In this document: positions 45,952 through 55,134 of the stretch, in pieces
How the letters are laid out: every line of letters begins with the position of its first letter
Numbering within the stretch: the stretch's first letter is position 1
The notes under the pieces: model-generated
What the model was told of the DNA's origin: nothing
Databases searched by the model: none
The model's input: the letters and a program-made list of their open reading frames with translations, nothing else
DNA from: Saprospiraceae bacterium
GTDB lineage: Bacteria; Bacteroidota; Bacteroidia; Chitinophagales; Saprospiraceae
NCBI GenBank assembly: GCA_020629515.1
Contig: JAHDDE010000017.1
Coordinates: 16,648 to 80,647 of the forward strand
Reading direction: 5' to 3'
DNA: 64,000 nt
Program-made: the position numbers and the translations under genes

Positions 45952-47634
45952 ATGTCTAATAAACTATTGTCAGTTGACGATCTAATAGTGCGTTTTGAAC
46001 AAAAGAATGAGAGTTCCACTGCTGTTAGTGGCATTAGCTTTACCCTCTTGAAAAATGAGATATTAGGTATTGTTGGGGAGTCAGGTTCAGGCAAATCTGT
46101 AACCAGTTTATCTATTCTTAATTTACTCAATGGATATAGTTCATCAGTCACTTCAGGATCCATTAGGTTTTATGATGAACATCAAATTATTAATATACTG
46201 GATGCTAAAGATCAGGATCTAAATGCACTGCGTGGTAAAAAGATCGCTATGGTATTCCAAGAGCCTATGAGCTCTTTGAATCCAGTAAAGAAATGTGGAT
46301 GGCAAATAGAAGAAGTACTAAAAATTCATAATATAACCAGTCCAGCCAATAGAAGAGAAAGGGTTAAGACGTTACTCAAAAGTGTACAACTCCATGATAC
46401 TGAACGAATCATAGATTCTTATCCACATGAACTAAGCGGTGGACAACTTCAGCGAGTAAACATTGCAATGGCTTTGGCTGGAGAGCCAAAATTATTAATA
46501 TGTGATGAACCAACAACAGCATTAGATGTGACGGTTCAAAAAGAGATAATTGAATTGTTGAAAAGATTGACTTCAGAGCTTGACTTATCTATGATCTTTG
46601 TAAGTCATGATTTAGATCTTGTTGCACAATTGTGCAAGTCAATCGCAGTAATGTACCAAGGACAGATAGTCGAATATGGTAAAACAGAGACTTTATTTTC
46701 AAACCCGCAACATCCGTATACTAAGGCTTTGTTGAATTGTAGGCCTAATCGATCTAATCATAATTATGTGCTACCTACCGTGGATTCGATATTGAATGGA
46801 ACATACAAGAGAGAAAAAAGAGAGGAAAGAGAGGTTGATTCAACAGCAAAAGTGATACTCGAGGTTAAGAATCTATCAGTTCAGTTTCGTTTGAATCCAT
46901 TAAGCATCTTTGGTAGAAAGAAATATTTTAAGGCGGTAGATGATGTTTCATTTCAAATCAAGAAAGGAGAAATATTAGGTATAGTAGGTGAGTCTGGCTC
47001 TGGGAAAAGTACCATTGCTAATTGTATATCAGGAATTGTTGATTACCATAATGGAAAGATCTTATTTGACAATCAATTGATAACTCAAAAGATTTTTCGT
47101 CGAAATCCAAAACTTAGAAAGGCAATTCAAATCGTTTTTCAAGATCCATATAGTTCACTAAATCCAAAAATGTCTATCGGACGCTGCTTGATGGAACCCA
47201 CTATTTATCACAGGATTAAGCCCAAAGAAGAAGCAAAAGAGTTTGTTTATAATTTATTAGAACAGGTTGGACTAAATTCTACCTATTTTGATCGACTTCC
47301 TCATGAACTTTCTGGTGGTCAGAGGCAACGGGTTTGCATTGCTCGTGCGCTATCTGTGCAGCCAGAAATGATAATCTGTGACGAAAGTGTATCGGCATTA
47401 GATGTTTCTGTCCAAGCTCAGATTTTGAACTTGTTAGACAAATTGAGAGTGAAGTTAGGTTTAACTATCATATTTATAAGTCATGATCTTTCTGTAGTCG
47501 AATATATCTGTGATAATGTCCTTGTCTTAAAGGATGGGAGGATTGTTGAACAAGGCATAACTAATGAAATTCTTAATAATCCTTCATCAGATTATACTCG
47601 CAGGTTGGTAGATAGTATGCCTCTATCAATATAA
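45952..47634 (+). CDS. peptide ABC transporter ATPase, two fused nucleotide-binding domains
   Basis: A 560-residue fusion of DppD-like and DppF-like ATPases. The first Walker A GESGSGKSVTS is at about residue 40, with signature LSGGQLQRVNIA and Walker B LLICDEPTTALDVT. The second has GESGSGKSTIAN at about 345, LSGGQRQRVCIA and MIICDESVSALDVS. Each is followed by the oligopeptide-family C-terminal element (QHPYTKALL and SSDYTRRLV). It would energise uptake of oligopeptides. No permease gene is adjacent; a family 5 binding lipoprotein lies at 53522. Confidence 0.92.
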   Translation: MSNKLLSVDDLIVRFEQKNESSTAVSGISFTLLKNEILGIVGESGSGKSVTSLSILNLLNGYSSSVTSGSIRFYDEHQIINILDAKDQDLNALRGKKIAMVFQEPMSSLNPVKKCGWQIEEVLKIHNITSPANRRERVKTLLKSVQLHDTERIIDSYPHELSGGQLQRVNIAMALAGEPKLLICDEPTTALDVTVQKEIIELLKRLTSELDLSMIFVSHDLDLVAQLCKSIAVMYQGQIVEYGKTETLFSNPQHPYTKALLNCRPNRSNHNYVLPTVDSILNGTYKREKREEREVDSTAKVILEVKNLSVQFRLNPLSIFGRKKYFKAVDDVSFQIKKGEILGIVGESGSGKSTIANCISGIVDYHNGKILFDNQLITQKIFRRNPKLRKAIQIVFQDPYSSLNPKMSIGRCLMEPTIYHRIKPKEEAKEFVYNLLEQVGLNSTYFDRLPHELSGGQRQRVCIARALSVQPEMIICDESVSALDVSVQAQILNLLDKLRVKLGLTIIFISHDLSVVEYICDNVLVLKDGRIVEQGITNEILNNPSSDYTRRLVDSMPLSI

Positions 47635-47697
47635 TTTAACTTATTTGTAACTTTTTGTTTTGTGACTTCGTCTTTTGATTGTTGTAATCTTATAATT

Positions 47698-47907
47698 ATG
47701 AATAAGCGATCTAACCAAAAGTTAATTTCCTCTATTATTATATTAATTTTTCTGTTTTGCTCATTATATGTATCCACCGTGTCTAATGGTTACTCAGTTA
47801 GTGTGGCCTCTGACCAGTTTATAGAATTAACAATGGGAGAAACCTTCAATATTCAAAGTTTAGTTAATCTGATAGTAAAAATGGTAAGTTATTCTCTTGA
47901 ATGTTAA
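47698..47907 (+). CDS. possible small exported or membrane protein overlapping fmt
   Basis: A 69-codon frame after the ABC ATPase. It begins with a basic residue cluster and a strong hydrophobic stretch (LISSIIILIFLFCSLYVSTVS) that reads as a signal peptide or single membrane helix. About 35 polar residues follow. I recognise no family. It runs 44 bases into the 3' end of convergent fmt, which is unusual, and could be the start of a decayed longer gene. Treat as tentative. Confidence 0.35.
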   Translation: MNKRSNQKLISSIIILIFLFCSLYVSTVSNGYSVSVASDQFIELTMGETFNIQSLVNLIVKMVSYSLEC

Positions 47908-48805
47908 ATCCATTCAAAAAAGATTTAAGCTCCATTCGCTTACGTCCTTCTAATTGAATATCCTTCAGATCTAAGTATCCATCCTTACAATAGAGTCGTA
48001 GCCATTTTTTTGGTTTAAGTACAAATTGTCCTGTAGAGTATTTATGGTTTTCAAAAGAGTAAGTTGCCTTAAAGATCTTTAACTTTTTTTGATCAAATGT
48101 CGTCCATGATGTTGGATATGGGCTTAATCCTCTTATATAATTGTATAAAGTAATTACAGACGAGCTAAGATCTAATTGACAGTCCTGTTGAAATATTTTA
48201 GGTGCCTTGCATACTAAGGATTCATTTTGTTCTTTAAGAACTATGGTTCCTTTTTCTATTGCTTGTACGGTTTTTAATACTACTGATGCACCGATTATTT
48301 TCATTCTATCATGGAGATTTTGGACGTTATCAGTTTTGTTTATTTTGATTTCTTCCTGAAATGCGATATTTCCTGTGTCTATCTCATGTTTGAGTTTAAA
48401 AGAAGTAACCCCCGTTTTTTCTTCTCCTTTAATCAATGCCCAATTGATCGGGGCAGCTCCTCTATATTTCGGAAGAAGAGAACCATGAAGGTTGTATGTT
48501 CCTTGAGGAGGCATATTCCATACTACTTCTGGCAACATTCTAAAGGCCACGACTATTTGAAGGTCTGCTTTGAGGGCTCTAAGTTGAGCTATGAAGTCAG
48601 GATTTTTTAAATTAGGTGGTTGAAGAATATTTAGGTTATTCTTGAGAGCATATTTTTTTACAGCTGACTCTAACAACTGTTTGCGTCCTCTGCCTCCCAG
48701 TTTATCAGTACTGGTGATCACACCAACAATATTGTATCCTGATTGAACGAGTAAATCCAAGCTTGATACTGCAAATTCTGGTGTGCCCATGAATACTATT
48801 CTCAT
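47864..48805 (-). CDS. fmt: methionyl-tRNA formyltransferase
   Basis: Formylates initiator Met-tRNA using 10-formyl-tetrahydrofolate. MRIVFMGTPEFAVSSL starts it. The catalytic Asn, His and Asp are in YNLHGSLLPKYRGAAPINWALI and KHEIDTGNI. GLSPYPTSWT opens the C-terminal tRNA-binding domain. 313 residues is normal. Monocistronic, with def not adjacent. Confidence 0.96.
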   Translation of the reverse strand: MRIVFMGTPEFAVSSLDLLVQSGYNIVGVITSTDKLGGRGRKQLLESAVKKYALKNNLNILQPPNLKNPDFIAQLRALKADLQIVVAFRMLPEVVWNMPPQGTYNLHGSLLPKYRGAAPINWALIKGEEKTGVTSFKLKHEIDTGNIAFQEEIKINKTDNVQNLHDRMKIIGASVVLKTVQAIEKGTIVLKEQNESLVCKAPKIFQQDCQLDLSSSVITLYNYIRGLSPYPTSWTTFDQKKLKIFKATYSFENHKYSTGQFVLKPKKWLRLYCKDGYLDLKDIQLEGRKRMELKSFLNGFNIQENNLPFLLSD

Positions 48806-48820
48806 CTATCCAATTTTTTG

Positions 48821-48828
48821 CAAACATA
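48821..48828 (-). promoter_or_regulatory. -7 promoter element for fmt
   Basis: Minus-strand TATGTTTG, exact TAnnTTTG match, 15 bases upstream of the ATG at 48805. Confidence 0.5.
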
Positions 48829-48908
48829 AATTAAAATGTCATTGATCTGCATACTGTATAACTGTTCAAAATATTAAATATAATTTAGTGCCAATCAAAG
48901 ATTAGAAT

Positions 48909-50456
48909 ATGCTATTCTGGAATAGAGCAATTTACGTTGTCATCAGTATTGTTTTCTGTGGCGTAGTATTGTTAAAAGGTCAATATACCATAGAGGGATA
49001 TGTGTTTGAAAGTGGTAACCGTGGGTTTATAGAAAATGCAGAAGTATCTATAGTAAATAGTTTTGATCAAGAAATCGTAGGAGTTAGCCAAACTGATCGG
49101 CAAGGGAAGTATTCTATTTCGATTAAAAATCCGGGTATATATCAAATTCGTATGGTTAAAAATCCTTATTTCGAAGCATTAGAAAAACTGAGTATAGCTG
49201 ATACAGAAAGCGATGTGATTTATGTCAAACATGAATTAGTTAGAAAACCAGGATATATATTTGATATTACTTTGGCAGAAAAAGATCCAGCCCCTGGTAC
49301 TCCTAAAGATGCCTTAAATGGAGCACTCATAGAAGTGTATAACAATACTTTGAAAAGAGAAGAATTAGTAATAAATAATCTTAAGCAACCAGATTTTAAA
49401 ATTGATCTGATCAAAGGAAATCATTACACTATATTAATTCGAAAGGACGGTTTTCTATCAAAAAGATTGGAGGCCTTTGTGGATGTTGAAGGATGTATTT
49501 TATGTTTTGAAGGGGTAGGGAAGGTAGAGCCGGGAGTATCGGATAATCTTACTAATGAGAATGCATCTGGAACGCTCTTGGCTAATGTAGAACTGGATCG
49601 ATATTTTGAGGGTAAAGTAATTGAATTAAACAATATTTACTACGAATTTAATAGTTCACGCCTAACAGAAAGTGCTATTGAAGAATTAAGTAAGGTGTCT
49701 ATATTTCTAAGGGATAATCCTAATCTGAAAATAGAGTTAGGTTCACATACTGACTCAAGGGGTAAATCCAAGCAAAATCTAAAACTTTCAGAAAAAAGAG
49801 CTAAAGAAGCTGTTAAGTTTTTAATTGATCAAGGAGAAATAGCTAATGATTTGATTAGTTCAAAAGGTTATGGAGAAAGTCTATTAACTAATAAATGTAA
49901 GGATGGAGTAAAGTGTACAGAAGAAGAACATGCCTTGAATAGGCGTACAGAACTCAAAATATTGGAATACTCTGATATAAGTATGAGACGATCACTTAGA
50001 CAGATGAAGACAGAGGAGCTTATGGAAGAAATATTAACGGATATAAGTAATAGTCAACAAATAAAAGTCAGTGATCCTGCCACTTTGAAAGAATCTATAC
50101 GTGCAGCAGAATCACAGAGAAGTACTTCCCAGAGGACATTTGAAAGTGTAAATGTCAAGAATAAGAACAAATCAACCGTAGATAAGCAGATCGCTACGGA
50201 AGAAGTTGATATGGATAAATATTCTGGTTTTAGAGTGGTAATTCATTTTTCTCGATTCGAATTAAATAACACTCATACGATCTTCAATGAAAATGAAGAA
50301 TTATATAAATATGTTACTGCTGATAAAAATTTTCTATACATGCTGGGAGACTTCAGAACATTGAAAGAAGCTAAGAGTTATCTGCAAAACAAAATTTATA
50401 AATCTTACCCTAATGCTTATGTCGTAGGTTTTCAAAATGGAATAATCACCTACTGA
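48909..50456 (+). CDS. OmpA-family protein with carboxypeptidase-regulatory-like and SPOR-like ends
   Basis: A 515-residue exported protein. After the signal segment (AIYVVISIVFCGVVLLKGQ) comes a CNA-B/carboxypeptidase-regulatory-like beta domain (IEGYVFESGNRGFIENAEVSIVN, about 25-110). A second such unit follows at about 125-195. The OmpA peptidoglycan-binding domain is at about 240-355, with LGSHTDSRG and the Bacteroidota insert CKDGVKCTEEEHALNRRTEL. After a polar linker, the last 80 residues (YSGFRVVIHFSRFELN...LGDFRTLKEAKSYLQNKI...AYVVGFQNGII) resemble a SPOR domain. It should bind cell wall in the periplasm by two different modules. Confidence 0.85.
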   Translation: MLFWNRAIYVVISIVFCGVVLLKGQYTIEGYVFESGNRGFIENAEVSIVNSFDQEIVGVSQTDRQGKYSISIKNPGIYQIRMVKNPYFEALEKLSIADTESDVIYVKHELVRKPGYIFDITLAEKDPAPGTPKDALNGALIEVYNNTLKREELVINNLKQPDFKIDLIKGNHYTILIRKDGFLSKRLEAFVDVEGCILCFEGVGKVEPGVSDNLTNENASGTLLANVELDRYFEGKVIELNNIYYEFNSSRLTESAIEELSKVSIFLRDNPNLKIELGSHTDSRGKSKQNLKLSEKRAKEAVKFLIDQGEIANDLISSKGYGESLLTNKCKDGVKCTEEEHALNRRTELKILEYSDISMRRSLRQMKTEELMEEILTDISNSQQIKVSDPATLKESIRAAESQRSTSQRTFESVNVKNKNKSTVDKQIATEEVDMDKYSGFRVVIHFSRFELNNTHTIFNENEELYKYVTADKNFLYMLGDFRTLKEAKSYLQNKIYKSYPNAYVVGFQNGIITY

Positions 50457-51022
50457 CTTAACGGTATTTTAATACTTACAAATGTAATCTGAGGTCCAAA
50501 TATAGGGGTTTTATACATGTAAGAATGTTGTGAGCTAAGGTCAGTGGAAGTATCAAAATTGATTAAATGCCGATGTATAAAAGCGTCCAAAACATTAAGT
50601 AAATGTGCTCCTGCCATTACCATCCAAGCTGTTTCTTTGTTGGATCTGGCAGTTTGAGCATTTGAGAATGCGGCATTCACATCATTCTGTCCATTACAAA
50701 TTATTGGTTCAGATTCTCCATTAGCTAATGCAATATGACAATTATTAAACTGATTAAAAGTCCTTAACTGCTGTGATAGGTTGTAAACGGCATAGCCTTC
50801 GCCAGCCAATACTAAAGGAATCTTTATATAGCTTTTATTATAATACTGTCCTGCTCCAGGAAGCAGTAAAGAGTATAACGCAGCCTTGCCAGGTTCACCT
50901 TCAAAAACTCTATTAAATGAACTTTTCTTTTGTTTTGGTGTGATTATGTTAGATGTGGCTTCTTGGCCATAAAATAACTGTACTGTAAGCACCTGAAATA
51001 CTAATACTACAATTGTTTTCAC
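50450..51022 (-). CDS. DUF5683 family protein
   Basis: A 190-residue protein with a signal peptide (MKTIVVLVFQVLTVQLFYGQ) and the DUF5683 core ALYSLLLPGAGQYYNKSYIKIPLVLAGEGYAVYNL. A later hydrophobic helix sits in TAWMVMAGAHLLNVLDAFIHRHL. The function is unknown. In Bacteroidota this family commonly follows parA-parB, as it does here with 4 bases from the parB stop. It converges on the OmpA-SPOR gene with a 7-base overlap. Confidence 0.85.
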   Translation of the reverse strand: MKTIVVLVFQVLTVQLFYGQEATSNIITPKQKKSSFNRVFEGEPGKAALYSLLLPGAGQYYNKSYIKIPLVLAGEGYAVYNLSQQLRTFNQFNNCHIALANGESEPIICNGQNDVNAAFSNAQTARSNKETAWMVMAGAHLLNVLDAFIHRHLINFDTSTDLSSQHSYMYKTPIFGPQITFVSIKIPLSQ

Positions 51023-51026
51023 AATA

Positions 51027-51914
51027 TTATTTTAGTAGTATATCCATCAGGTCGTTAAATTCATTATCTGAATTAAAGTTAATCTTAATACTTCCTTTCC
51101 CATTCTCTTGTCTGAGTATATTAACTTTTGAACCCAATAAATCTGATAATTGATCGCTGTACTTTTTAACTTCTGGATGTATTGGAGTGTTTGCCTGCCT
51201 GGCAGTGGATTTTTCTTTAATATTTCTACTCAATAGGTGTTCAGTCGCCCTTACAGAAAGTCCTTCCTCTAATATTTGATTCAATATCGATACTTCATCT
51301 TCAATTTTTTCTATCCCTGCTAAGACCTTAGCATGACCCATTGAAATGTGCCTTGTTTTCAAAGCTTTTTGAGTCATCGGTGATAATTTAAGTACTCTCA
51401 GATGATTACTTATCGAGCTTCTTTTTTTACCCAAACGTCCAGATAATTCTTCATGAGTTAAATCACATTCATCGATGAGTCGTTGGTAGCTAATAGCGAC
51501 TTCTAAAGGGTTGAGATCTGCTCGTTGTATATTTTCTAATAAGGCCATCTCAAGCATACCTTGATCATCCGCTTCTCGTATATAAGCAGGAATGCGTTGA
51601 AGTCCAGCAAGTTGAGATGCTCTCCATCTCCTTTCTCCAGATATTATTTGGTACCTCTTGTTATTCAGTTTTCTTAATGTGATAGGTTGTATAACTCCAA
51701 AGGTGGATATAGACTCACTTAATTCATCTAATTTTTCCTCATCAAACTCAGTTCTTGGTTGAAATGGATTTGCCTCGATAGCGCTTATCTCAACTTCAGT
51801 TGTGCTTCCTGTATCACTCTCTATATGATCGGAGGCCTTAGTTGTGCTTTCAGCTTCTATATTAGCGAGTAAAGCTCTTATACCCTTACCTATTTCTTTT
51901 TTTTTCGTACCCAT
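51027..51914 (-). CDS. parB: chromosome partitioning protein ParB
   Basis: A 295-residue ParB/Spo0J. The CTPase N-terminal domain shows ISAIEANPFQPRTEFDEEKLDELSESI, the GERRWRASQLAGL motif and ALLENIQRADLNPLEVA. The central helix-turn-helix is LTHEELSGRLGKKRSSISNHLRVLKL. The C-terminal dimerisation region follows after RQANTPIHPEV. It should load at parS and spread around the origin. I did not find a clear parS within this window by eye. Confidence 0.94.
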   Translation of the reverse strand: MGTKKKEIGKGIRALLANIEAESTTKASDHIESDTGSTTEVEISAIEANPFQPRTEFDEEKLDELSESISTFGVIQPITLRKLNNKRYQIISGERRWRASQLAGLQRIPAYIREADDQGMLEMALLENIQRADLNPLEVAISYQRLIDECDLTHEELSGRLGKKRSSISNHLRVLKLSPMTQKALKTRHISMGHAKVLAGIEKIEDEVSILNQILEEGLSVRATEHLLSRNIKEKSTARQANTPIHPEVKKYSDQLSDLLGSKVNILRQENGKGSIKINFNSDNEFNDLMDILLK

Positions 51915-51926
51915 ATTGATGAATTG

Positions 51927-52712
51927 CTATGCTTCGATTTCGATCTTATCATCGTTATATTTCAAAAACTCTGTTGCCAAACTTAAGAAGTTTTTAGCCC
52001 CTTTGCTGGTTACATCATACATTATGATAGGCTTGCCCACACTAGGTGCTTCACCAATCTTAGAATTTCGATGTATGATTGTGTCAAATATATGATCACT
52101 AACTATTGCATTGATCTGCTCGACAACAATCTTGGCCATTCTCAACCTTTTGTCATACATGGTAAGTAAGATTCCTTCAATTTCTAATTTATTATTAAAC
52201 TGGTTTTTTATTCCTGCAATAGTTTTTTTCAATTTCCCTAATCCTGCGAGAGAGAATATTTCGCATTGTACTGGTATGATTACTGAATTTGAAGCAGTAA
52301 GTGCATTAATAGTAATAAGACCCAATGAAGGCAAGCAATCAATTAGTATATAATCATATTGGCTTTTTACTTTTTTCAACGCCTTTTTCATCGCATATTC
52401 TCGTTTAGATTTGCTTACGAGTTCTATTTCTGCACCTACTAAATCAATGTTAGAAGGAAGGAGATCCAAATTAGGTACATCAGTAGGGACTATAGCCTTA
52501 TGAATTAATTCGGGCTCTACTAAACAATCATAAAGACTATACTTTACTTCGTTCTCGTCGATGCCTACCCCTGCAGTTGTGTTGGCTTGAGGATCTGAGT
52601 CAACCAATAAAACTTTTTTATCAAGTATGGCTATCGCTGCAGCCAAATTGATAGCCGTAGTAGTTTTCCCAACTCCTCCTTTTTGATTAGCAATAGATAT
52701 AATTTTACCCAT
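51927..52712 (-). CDS. parA: chromosome partitioning ATPase ParA
   Basis: A 261-residue deviant Walker ATPase. MGKIISIANQKGGVGKTTTAINLAAA carries the signature lysine, VLLVDSDPQANTT the second motif, and YILIDCLPSLGLITINAL the Walker B region. The size and lack of an N-terminal HTH fit chromosomal Soj-type ParA. parB starts 12 bases downstream. The metallohydrolase gene upstream ends one base before its start, so the three are likely one transcript. Confidence 0.95.
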   Translation of the reverse strand: MGKIISIANQKGGVGKTTTAINLAAAIAILDKKVLLVDSDPQANTTAGVGIDENEVKYSLYDCLVEPELIHKAIVPTDVPNLDLLPSNIDLVGAEIELVSKSKREYAMKKALKKVKSQYDYILIDCLPSLGLITINALTASNSVIIPVQCEIFSLAGLGKLKKTIAGIKNQFNNKLEIEGILLTMYDKRLRMAKIVVEQINAIVSDHIFDTIIHRNSKIGEAPSVGKPIIMYDVTSKGAKNFLSLATEFLKYNDDKIEIEA

Positions 52713-52713
52713 A

Positions 52714-53394
52714 TTAAATTTCTATTTTTTGACCTACTTCCATTAAAATTAGTTCCTTACCTCTATCCTCAAATTTTTTCTTGGATAAGTCGTGGTCAAT
52801 ATTGATATAGCCAAATGTATCAAAGTGACTCCCTATTATTTTTGTACACTCTATAAAATCCGCACTAATGATTGCATCATCAACTCCCATAGTAAAATTA
52901 TCTCCTATAGGTAATATGGCAAAATCCAATTTGGGGCAGGTCAATGGTATCAACTTCATGTCTAATGTGAGAGCAGTATCTCCAGCTATATAAAAACAGA
53001 TTTCATCATTGTATATCACAAAACCTCCAGGATTACCACCATAAGTGCCATCTGGCAGAACGCTTGAATGAATAGCATTGACATATTTTACTGTCCCAAA
53101 GTCAAAATTCCATTTGCCGCCATGATTCAGAGGATGTCCTTTAATATCTTTCTGACCAAACCACGATACTATTTCGTAATTGGAGATAATTGTACATCCA
53201 GTTCTTTTTGCTATAGATTCGGCATCAGCCACATGATCTTCATGACCATGTGTCAATAATATATAATCCGCTTCTAAGCTATCTGCAGAGATATTACTTG
53301 CTTTAGGATTTCCAGTTATGAATGGATCCACAATTATATGCTTATCCTTTAATTTAAAATAGAATCCATTTTGACCTAAAAACTGTATCTCCAT
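52714..53394 (-). CDS. UPF0173-type metal-dependent hydrolase
   Basis: A 226-residue metallo-beta-lactamase-fold protein of the UlaG-like UPF0173 family. The zinc motif is LLTHGHEDHVADAESIA (HxHxDH). FYIAGDTALTLDMKLI supplies the bridging Asp, and IGSHFDTFG the last His. Its substrate is not known. It is the first gene ahead of parA-parB-DUF5683. Confidence 0.88.
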   Translation of the reverse strand: MEIQFLGQNGFYFKLKDKHIIVDPFITGNPKASNISADSLEADYILLTHGHEDHVADAESIAKRTGCTIISNYEIVSWFGQKDIKGHPLNHGGKWNFDFGTVKYVNAIHSSVLPDGTYGGNPGGFVIYNDEICFYIAGDTALTLDMKLIPLTCPKLDFAILPIGDNFTMGVDDAIISADFIECTKIIGSHFDTFGYINIDHDLSKKKFEDRGKELILMEVGQKIEI

Positions 53395-53434
53395 TATATA
53401 TGCTTTTTAAAGGCGATTAGAGTAGAACAAATCT

Positions 53435-53442
53435 CAAAATTA
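53435..53442 (-). promoter_or_regulatory. -7 promoter element for the hydrolase-parAB unit
   Basis: Minus-strand TAATTTTG, exact TAnnTTTG match, 40 bases upstream of the hydrolase ATG. It is the only good element found ahead of parA and parB. Confidence 0.5.
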
Positions 53443-53521
53443 AACTAACAATTACTTAATTCTTGGTTTAAGAAAATTAATTATCAAAATTGTGCTTAAT
53501 AGAATTAGCTAATTTTACCAT

Positions 53522-55132
53522 ATGATCCTAAGATTTCTATTGTTTGCATTGGTTTTGGTCTTCAACATAGCTTGTAACGTGGACAATGGTGATTCAAGTT
53601 CCTCAGTTTTTATTTATAACCAACACAATAATATAACTTCATTAGATCCAGCTTTTGCTAAGAGTCAAAACAATATATGGGCTGTCAATCATATTTTTTC
53701 TACGCTATTTTCCTTGGATTCCAATTTGAATGTAGTTCCGTCTATAGCGAACTCATATTCTATTGACTCATCTGGGACGGTCTATACAATTAATATTAGG
53801 GATGATATTAAATTTCATAAAAATGAATGTATTCCTGATTTAGAGAGACGGGTTACAGCCAAAGATGTAGCTTATAGTTTTAATCGACTTATCGACACAA
53901 CTCTTAATGCCCCCGGCTCTTGGATATTTAATGGAAGGGTAGATGAGAACTTACCTTTTCGAGCTATCAATGATTCTGTATTAATCATAAAACTAAAACA
54001 GCCATTCTCGCCTTTTATAAGCCTTCTTACTATGCAATACTGTTCTGTAGTCCCTCATGAGTGTATTGACTTTTATGGTGCAGACTTTTATAAAAACCCA
54101 GTGGGTACGGGCCCATTTAGGTTCAAAAGATGGGTGGATAATTCGGGTTTATTTCTCATTAAAAACAACGATTACTTTAAATACCTCGATTCATCTTCAT
54201 ATTCAAACATTGATGCGATTAGAACAACTTTCATCGGAGAAAGGAGTATAGCGTTTTTAGAATTAGTAAATCGACGAATTGATTTTTTTTCTGGCTTAGA
54301 GTCTGGATATATTAACACTGCACTTGACGCGGAGGGCAAAATTAGAGCTAACTATAAAGGCATCAATTTTATTAAGGCTCCTTACTTAAATTTTGAGTAT
54401 CTGGGTATCAACCCAAAGGCTCCAGACGCACATCCACTTTTGGCTTTTAAGTCTTTTAGGCAAGCTCTAAACTTGGCTATAGATAAAAATCTCATGTTGC
54501 AGAGCTTGCGAAACGGAGTAGGGCATCAAGCAGATAGTGGAGTCATTCCTAAAGGCCTTCCGAGTTACGATCCCAATAAAATTGTGGGATACACTTATGA
54601 TAAAGAAAAATCAAAGTCTTTGATCAATTCATATTCGTCAGAGTTACTCTCGAAACCACTTAAAATACATACTTCTAAAGATTATTTGGACCTAACCACA
54701 TTTATTGCCAAACAATGGGAAAAAATTGGGTTAATTGTCGAAATCGAAGTAATGGAGTCGGCATCATTGAGAAATGCCATGAGAAATGGTAAAATACCTT
54801 TGTTTAGAGCGTCATGGATAGCTGACTATCCTGATGGTGAAAATTTTTTAAGTCTTTTTTATAGCCAAAATCCTGCCCCTCCTAATTATACTCGATTTTC
54901 AAACGATCGCTTTGATCATTTTTATAAAAAATCTTTAAAAGAAACTGATCCTAAGAAGAAAATTGTGCTATATCAAAGTATGGATAGCCTTATCATAGAA
55001 GAATCACCTGTAGTTTTTTTGTTTTATGATGAAACGGCATTATTCGTCAATAATAGAGTGGAGGGTTTAAGTAAGAATGCTCTGAACTTATTAGATGTCA
55101 CAAACATTGTTAAGACAAATAGCTCAAATTAG
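53522..55132 (+). CDS. peptide-binding lipoprotein, family 5 (OppA/DppA-like)
   Basis: A 536-residue solute-binding protein. The hydrophobic signal FLLFALVLVFNIA ends at a Cys followed by a Ser-rich stretch, so a lipoprotein is likely. SLDPAFAKSQNNIWAVNHIFSTLFSLD and YTINIRDDIKFHKNE are the family 5 N-terminal motifs. TAKDVAYSFNRLID, NPVGTGPFRFKRW, FRQALNLAIDKNLML and RASWIADYPDGENFLSLFYS follow in order. It probably binds oligopeptides for a transporter such as the fused ATPase at 45952. lipB begins 2 bases after it. Confidence 0.9.
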   Translation: MILRFLLFALVLVFNIACNVDNGDSSSSVFIYNQHNNITSLDPAFAKSQNNIWAVNHIFSTLFSLDSNLNVVPSIANSYSIDSSGTVYTINIRDDIKFHKNECIPDLERRVTAKDVAYSFNRLIDTTLNAPGSWIFNGRVDENLPFRAINDSVLIIKLKQPFSPFISLLTMQYCSVVPHECIDFYGADFYKNPVGTGPFRFKRWVDNSGLFLIKNNDYFKYLDSSSYSNIDAIRTTFIGERSIAFLELVNRRIDFFSGLESGYINTALDAEGKIRANYKGINFIKAPYLNFEYLGINPKAPDAHPLLAFKSFRQALNLAIDKNLMLQSLRNGVGHQADSGVIPKGLPSYDPNKIVGYTYDKEKSKSLINSYSSELLSKPLKIHTSKDYLDLTTFIAKQWEKIGLIVEIEVMESASLRNAMRNGKIPLFRASWIADYPDGENFLSLFYSQNPAPPNYTRFSNDRFDHFYKKSLKETDPKKKIVLYQSMDSLIIEESPVVFLFYDETALFVNNRVEGLSKNALNLLDVTNIVKTNSSN

Positions 55133-55134
55133 TC

